Of a stretch of 8,868 bases of DNA, positions 6,917 to 8,868 are shown piece by piece. The stretch's first letter is position 1, and each line of letters begins with the position of its first letter. The stretch spans positions 1 through 8,868 of the forward strand of contig JALRDT010000145.1 of NCBI GenBank assembly GCA_023262125.1, read 5' to 3'. A program made the position numbers and the translations under genes. Source of the stretch: Candidatus Nanopelagicaceae bacterium. GTDB lineage: Bacteria > Actinomycetota > Actinomycetes > Nanopelagicales > Nanopelagicaceae. The notes under the pieces are model-generated. The model saw only the letters and a list, made by a program, of their open reading frames with translations. It searched no databases and was not told where the DNA came from.

Positions 6917-7555
6917 TATGTTAGAGGTCTGTGCCACGCAGGCGGTAATCGCCCGATTTACTGGAATTCCCACGTTATTTAAGGCTCGTTTAGCCTCTAA
7001 AAGCGTTGCTCCAGTTGTGACCAAATCATCAACTAAAAGAATCTCTCCATCGATGTTTTGCGCAATAGATAAATCAATCTTGAAAGCTTCATGGATATTC
7101 CGCTTTCTATCAACTGCACTAAGACCACTTTGATCTAACAATCTTCTATCTATATACATTCCCGAAGTCATAGGAATGCCACTTCGGATTGAGAGTTGGG
7201 TAGTTATCTCTTTAATAAAGTCTCGTCCACGTTTGCGCACGGCTCGTTTGGACCCTGGGATGGGCATTAGCACTGCTCGTCGTAAAACCGGAGTTGGTAA
7301 TCTATGAAGGCAATTTTGCAGCGAATCAATAATAAGATCATCTGCAATTTTAAAAGAGTTCTCTTTGGCTCCAAGAAGAATCGAACGCGCAATTGGCGAA
7401 TATTTAATTGATGAATAAATTGTTAGATCATTAATCGTTTGTAAATAGAAATGTGGATTCCAGAATTTTCGGCATTTTGAACAAATTTCAATTCCAACAG
7501 CGCGGCAGCCAAAACAATGAATGGGAAAAAGTAATTCCTTTAATGGAGATAACAC
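6914..7555 (-). CDS. comF: ComF-family phosphoribosyltransferase-like protein
   Basis: This is a 213-residue cytoplasmic protein of the ComF/GntX family. ComF is needed for DNA uptake in naturally competent bacteria, and in other lineages its role is unclear. The N-terminal zinc-binding region has C14, C17, C25 and C28 in the CFGC...CSKC pattern. The PRTase part includes the PIPGSKRAVRKRGRDF segment (98-113), the family signature DRRLLDQSGLSAVDRKRNIHEAF (136-158, given by its key Q, L, R and N residues) and the PRPP loop ILLVDDLVTTGAT (172-184). Length is typical. The start is GTG at 7555, with GGAAG nine bases upstream. It follows mtrB by 26 bases and precedes secA by 54, so it belongs to the mtrB transcript. 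In M. tuberculosis lpqB and the comF homologue (Rv3242c) follow mtrB and Rv3241c (hibernation factor) follows comF; those neighbours are missing here. Confidence 0.9.
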   Translation of the reverse strand: MLSPLKELLFPIHCFGCRAVGIEICSKCRKFWNPHFYLQTINDLTIYSSIKYSPIARSILLGAKENSFKIADDLIIDSLQNCLHRLPTPVLRRAVLMPIPGSKRAVRKRGRDFIKEITTQLSIRSGIPMTSGMYIDRRLLDQSGLSAVDRKRNIHEAFKIDLSIAQNIDGEILLVDDLVTTGATLLEAKRALNNVGIPVNRAITACVAQTSNI

Positions 7556-7581
7556 TCCCCAATTCTTCCGCTTTTAAAAGA

Positions 7582-8868
7582 TTAAAACTTGAGCGGAATT
7601 ATTCGCTGTGGAATCTCTCCACCTGCCTGCTTGGGAAGCGTCAACACAAAGTTAGCGCCTTTATTTGGCTCTCCATAGACTTCCAATTCTCCATTGTGCA
7701 ATCGGGCATCTTCCAATGCCATTGAAAGACCAAGCCCAGTTCCGCCACGAACGCGTGAACGCGATGGGTCAGCTCGCCAAAAACGATCAAATACTCGCAT
7801 AGCACTCGCTTTATCTAACCCAATTCCAAAGTCTCTAACTGCAACTGCGACTGCGTGATCATCATGTTTAATGGTGACTTTAATCGGTTTTGCTTCAGCA
7901 TGATCAATCGCGTTAACCAATAAATTGCGAAGCACTCGTTCGATTCTTCGAATATCCCCCTTTATATAGACCGAATCTGCTGGTCTTTCGATTTCGATAT
8001 GAGTTCCTACTTCGCTAGCTACCAACCTCAAATTATCGATGGCATTAGTTGTTAATAAGCAGAGATCAAATTCCACAGGTTCAATCACGGCTACTTCCGC
8101 ATCAAATCGGCTGATTTCCAAAAGATCTTCTAACAAGCGCTCGAATCGATCCAACTGCAGCATCATCAGCTCTACGCTTCTTTGCAAAGTTGGGTCAAAC
8201 GAATTTTTGGCGCTGTGAATCATGCCTGCTGCCATTCGCAATGTTGTTAATGGCGTGCGTAATTCGTGAGTTACATCGCCCACAAATCGCTGTTGTACGT
8301 TAGATAGATTCTCTAATCTATTAATTTGTAATTGCAGTGAGTTAGCCATTTCGTTGAAAGCCATCGCTAATCGAGCAATTTCATCGTCGCCAATCACATC
8401 CATTCGCTTACCAAGGTCGCCTGAAGCTAGCGCTTCTGCAGTCTTGGCTGCCTCTCTTACTGGGCGCACAACTTGGCGAACTACTAGAAGCGTAACTAAA
8501 GCCACCAATAGGACCAGGGCCGAACCTGTTGCAATCAATGAATTCGAAACGATTTGCAGAGTTTGATATTGATTATCTAAATTAAAGAGCAAATAGAGTT
8601 CGTAGAGTCCGGAATTAGGAATTTCAATTTGGTTTCCGACTATCAAAACTTGAGATGATAGGCCAAAGGTATTGGTAATTTTTTGATAAGAGCTATGAGT
8701 TGTTAAATCGCTTCGTACAAGTTTGCGCAGTTCTTCAGGGATCATTGAACCAGTGAGAAATGCAGATACCGTAGTGAAATTATTTTTCAGAACATCCGTG
8801 CCAGGCGCCGGAATAAATACTAAATATGGTGCGGTATTAGTAGCGGTTCCAAATACTGTGCCGTTTGC
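7582..8868 (-). CDS. mtrB: MtrB-like sensor histidine kinase (5' end outside the window)
   Basis: MtrB is the membrane sensor of the actinobacterial MtrAB two-component system, which controls cell-wall hydrolases and division. The visible 428 residues are the C-terminal part; about 130-140 residues including the first membrane helix lie beyond 8868, since M. tuberculosis MtrB has about 567. The reading frame stays open to the edge, so the ATG at 8745 is internal and not a start. Counting from that ATG: end of the extracellular sensor domain (1-68), membrane helix (69-89), HAMP domain (about 90-142), HisKA with H160 in DVTHELRTPLTT, HATPase N box N278, G1 motif DFGIGL (305-310) and G2 motif GGTGLGL (334-340). 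All catalytic residues are intact. The next gene upstream would be expected to be mtrA. Confidence 0.92.
   Translation of the reverse strand, partial: ANGTVFGTATNTAPYLVFIPAPGTDVLKNNFTTVSAFLTGSMIPEELRKLVRSDLTTHSSYQKITNTFGLSSQVLIVGNQIEIPNSGLYELYLLFNLDNQYQTLQIVSNSLIATGSALVLLVALVTLLVVRQVVRPVREAAKTAEALASGDLGKRMDVIGDDEIARLAMAFNEMANSLQLQINRLENLSNVQQRFVGDVTHELRTPLTTLRMAAGMIHSAKNSFDPTLQRSVELMMLQLDRFERLLEDLLEISRFDAEVAVIEPVEFDLCLLTTNAIDNLRLVASEVGTHIEIERPADSVYIKGDIRRIERVLRNLLVNAIDHAEAKPIKVTIKHDDHAVAVAVRDFGIGLDKASAMRVFDRFWRADPSRSRVRGGTGLGLSMALEDARLHNGELEVYGEPNKGANFVLTLPKQAGGEIPQRIIPLKF

Noticed and set aside
7571..7580. CTTTTAAAAG palindrome between mtrB and comF as a terminator
   Set aside because: A 10-bp AT-rich palindrome with no loop cannot form a stable hairpin; the close spacing suggests co-transcription.
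8743..8745. ATG at 8745 as the start of mtrB
   Set aside because: The frame stays open to 8868 and the extra residues look like the MtrB extracellular domain, so the true start is outside the window.

Overview
The window looks like a chromosomal stretch from a low-GC, streamlined actinobacterium. The gene content is that of Actinobacteria: a WhiB1-type iron-sulfur protein, a PdtaS-type sensor kinase, an Rv3235-family protein, SecA, ComF and MtrB. Together they recall the Rv3219-Rv3246c region of Mycobacterium tuberculosis in compressed form. The base composition is AT-leaning by eye, the genes abut or overlap, and spacers are tiny. That combination fits the freshwater acI lineage (Nanopelagicales, such as Planktophila or Nanopelagicus). 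This placement is inference from gene content and compactness; no marker gene was compared.

Left part (1-522, + strand): a tRNA-Arg(CCG), then whiB1 with a palindrome and a hairpin over its ribosome binding site in its leader. Middle part (519-3667, - strand): four overlapping genes read in the order SAF-domain membrane protein, CpaE/TadZ-like ATPase, DUF6912-like protein, PdtaS-like histidine kinase. The kinase stop codon overlaps the whiB1 stop codon tail to tail. The region 3668-3789 is a divergent spacer holding a perfect 10-bp inverted repeat; it serves the SAF operon on one side and an Rv3235-family gene (3790-4197, + strand) on the other.

Right part (4199-8868, - strand): mtrB (its 5' end lies outside the window), comF and secA, in the transcription order mtrB > comF > secA. 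The lpqB gene and the ribosome hibernation factor gene, which in mycobacteria sit between these genes, are absent. secA converges on the Rv3235-family gene with one base between the stops.

Functionally, the window joins signalling (WhiB1, PdtaS and MtrB, the last two being sensor kinases whose response regulators are not in view) with envelope and secretion functions (SecA; MtrB, linked in mycobacteria to cell-wall and division control). It also holds a partial Tad/Flp-pilus-like pair (SAF protein and CpaE-like ATPase) and a DNA-uptake-associated phosphoribosyltransferase-like protein (ComF). I saw no mobile element, CRISPR array or broken gene. The most distinctive features are the SAF/CpaE/DUF6912/PdtaS coupled operon, the cis-elements upstream of whiB1 and in the divergent spacer, and the gene losses in the mtrB-secA block.
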